Assembly: GCF_021018895.1 (NCBI RefSeq) | Contig: NC_079371.1 | Span: 11,516,001 to 11,580,000, forward strand | Reading direction: 5' to 3' | Source: Seriola aureovittata | Taxonomy: Eukaryota; Chordata; Actinopteri; Carangiformes; Carangidae | Length of the DNA: 64,000 nucleotides | Shown here: in pieces, positions 62,456-64,000 of the stretch | Layout of the letters: each line of letters opens with the position of its first letter | Position numbering within the stretch: position 1 is the first letter of the stretch | Notes under the pieces: model-generated | The model's input: the letters and a program-made list of their open reading frames with translations, nothing else | What the model was told of the DNA's origin: nothing | The model's database searches: none | Translations under genes and position numbers: made by a program

Positions 62456-62816
62456 ATTATCTCATAATTATGAGATAGTTTTCTCATAATTAGGATCATT
62501 AGGATTAAGGAGCTTGTATTTGTGAAATCTTTTTGTGCAATTATAAAATAGTAATTACAAGATTTTTCTTCTGTGAATGCAATGCTTTTCCGTATAAAAA
62601 GAAACAACTTGCCAAATAATTCTAATACCATCCTCAGTGACATTAATACTTCCCACCATCTTAAACCGAGAGGGAAAGAGAAGCAGATTAAATCAAGTAG
62701 CTCCATAATTCCTCAGTCTTCTCAAATAGCAAAGATTGATAACCAAATTAACCTTTTCTCATAATTATGAGATCTTTTCTTGTAATCATGAGATACTAAG
62801 TCATAATTATGAGATA
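62456..62816. repeat. Cluster of TCTCATAATTATGAGA palindromes
   Basis: Perfect 16-bp palindromes TCTCATAATTATGAGA occur at about 62459 and 62757, with degenerate copies (TCTCATAATTAGG, TGTAATCATGAGA, AGTCATAATTATGAGA) beside each. The two clusters bracket about 270 bp, as terminal repeats of a small element would. Confidence 0.6.
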
Positions 62817-64000
62817 AGGGCTTCCATTCGGTTTTATCTTGTGAAAGCATTGCACGATGTTAATTTCAGTAACTTGAAAAAAAAAATAGGAGTTAGGTTA
62901 CATTGCTTGCAAATATAAAATGATGCACATAATGTTTCATTGTCCTTAAATGCCTCTATTATGCAGAAACTGTCTAATATGAATATGAATATGTATGATA
63001 GTACAAACTTCCCCAGAATTTCAGTATGGTCACTATTCATATGGTAATTTGTCATTTCACCACTGAAAACTTACTGAAGATGGTATTTAACATACAGTGG
63101 TCTTCAAGACACCACCATTAACTGGCATAATTAACACAAAACAGGACTTGTTTTCCTGCTCAATCCAATTACACCAGCGTCATTAAGACCCAACTCAGAC
63201 AATATCAGCTTGACAAAACAATCCAGTGATATAATCAGTCAGTAGCTGAACCTTAGCTGTGTCTTTTTAGGTATTCTGAGATTATTTAATTCTCAGAGTT
63301 CTTTAATTGATCTTCCCACTCTCTAACCTTTCCTTCAGTATAGTCAATATCTTTCTGTTGATTTTCTCAGAATGTCTTTGATGATATTTCATATGATCTT
63401 TGCACAAACAGCTTAAGAGCTAGGAAAAAATCACGGTGAGTTGTTTTTGGTATTTCTACCAGTGTTGCAGATAGAATATTCTTAGTGAATTGTTGAATTA
63501 TTTAAATCTTTAAAAGGTTAGAAACTTGACAATTGGTAAAATATCAAAAATTAGTATTGGTCTTTGTTGTTGGATTTGTGTCTCCTTTTCTCCCTTTTTC
63601 AAAGCAACTGGATAACTGGATCCTCTTCTTAAACTAATATGTATTCAGATTGAATTTGTTCTGTTGCAAATGCGGAGGAAAATCCCTCAGTTGAACTTTG
63701 TCTTCAGAGGGGATACAGCTAAATCCCTTTCAAATTTCTCTCCTTCTAGATCGCTTATGTTCTTTACGTTATGGTAAGGACTGATCTTGTATTTAAAGAA
63801 CTCTTATTGAATGCACATTTAATCTTTAATCTCTAGATGGTAATGTTTAAATCTATAAAAAAAAAAGGGGTAAACTGCATGGTTCATGCTACAGTTTACG
63901 TGAACTACATTCCTCATTGCTTCCTCCAAAGTGGATGTATGATTCTCAGGTTTCTTGCAAACAGATTAAATCAGAGTTACATCAGCTGTATAGAAACTAG
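62817..64000. other. Intergenic DNA, no feature recognised
   Basis: AT-rich sequence without an exon-like open frame, RNA gene or repeat that I recognise on either strand. In human the next genes are CD40LG and ARHGEF6; no exon of either was identified here. Confidence 0.4.

Noticed and set aside
59062..64000. Search for CD40LG or ARHGEF6, the next genes in the human block
   Set aside because: No exon with splice sites and recognisable TNF-ligand or RhoGEF sequence was found on either strand.

Overview
The window reads as nuclear DNA of a ray-finned fish, most likely a teleost. The genes are vertebrate genes with compact GT-AG introns. The spacers hold CA/GT microsatellites, a tRNA-derived SINE, short CAGTG-ended DNA-transposon relics and non-coding repeats that I recognise from percomorph fishes. 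Five protein-coding genes could be modelled exon by exon. Four have a summed exon length divisible by three and consistent splice phases throughout; the fifth (vgll1) has the same property over three exons.

Layout: (1) 1856-8137, plus strand: fhl1, four-and-a-half-LIM protein, with a 16-residue N-terminal extension encoded by an upstream first exon. (2) 11858-36215, minus strand: a MAP7-family microtubule-binding protein, map7d3 by synteny, 845 codons in 19 exons, lying tail to tail with fhl1. (3) 38330-41857, minus strand: a TNF-receptor-superfamily gene whose ectodomain resembles EDA2R/XEDAR but whose cytoplasmic tail ends in a death domain. (4) 43812-55593, plus strand: adgrg4 (GPR112), an adhesion GPCR with a pentraxin-like domain, GAIN/GPS and seven membrane segments, 28 exons, 1219 codons. 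(5) 57387-59061, plus strand: vgll1, a vestigial-like TEAD cofactor. The last 5 kb hold only repeats and unremarkable AT-rich DNA.

The order FHL1 - MAP7D3 - ADGRG4 - VGLL1 is that of human Xq26.3 as I know it. BRS3 and HTATSF1 are not visible between adgrg4 and vgll1, and the EDA2R-like receptor sits between map7d3 and adgrg4. The human EDA2R gene lies elsewhere on Xq.

Main points for a second look are the receptor that combines an EDA2R-type ectodomain with a death domain, the conserved 16-residue FHL1 extension with a CArG-box/TATA promoter directly upstream, a decayed non-LTR retrotransposon with a restriction-like endonuclease region in a map7d3 intron, four copies of one MITE family, an optional tandem-acceptor exon in map7d3, and a GT microsatellite abutting the splice acceptor of the adgrg4 GPS exon. 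The genes do not form an operon or a shared pathway; their grouping is an old syntenic block.
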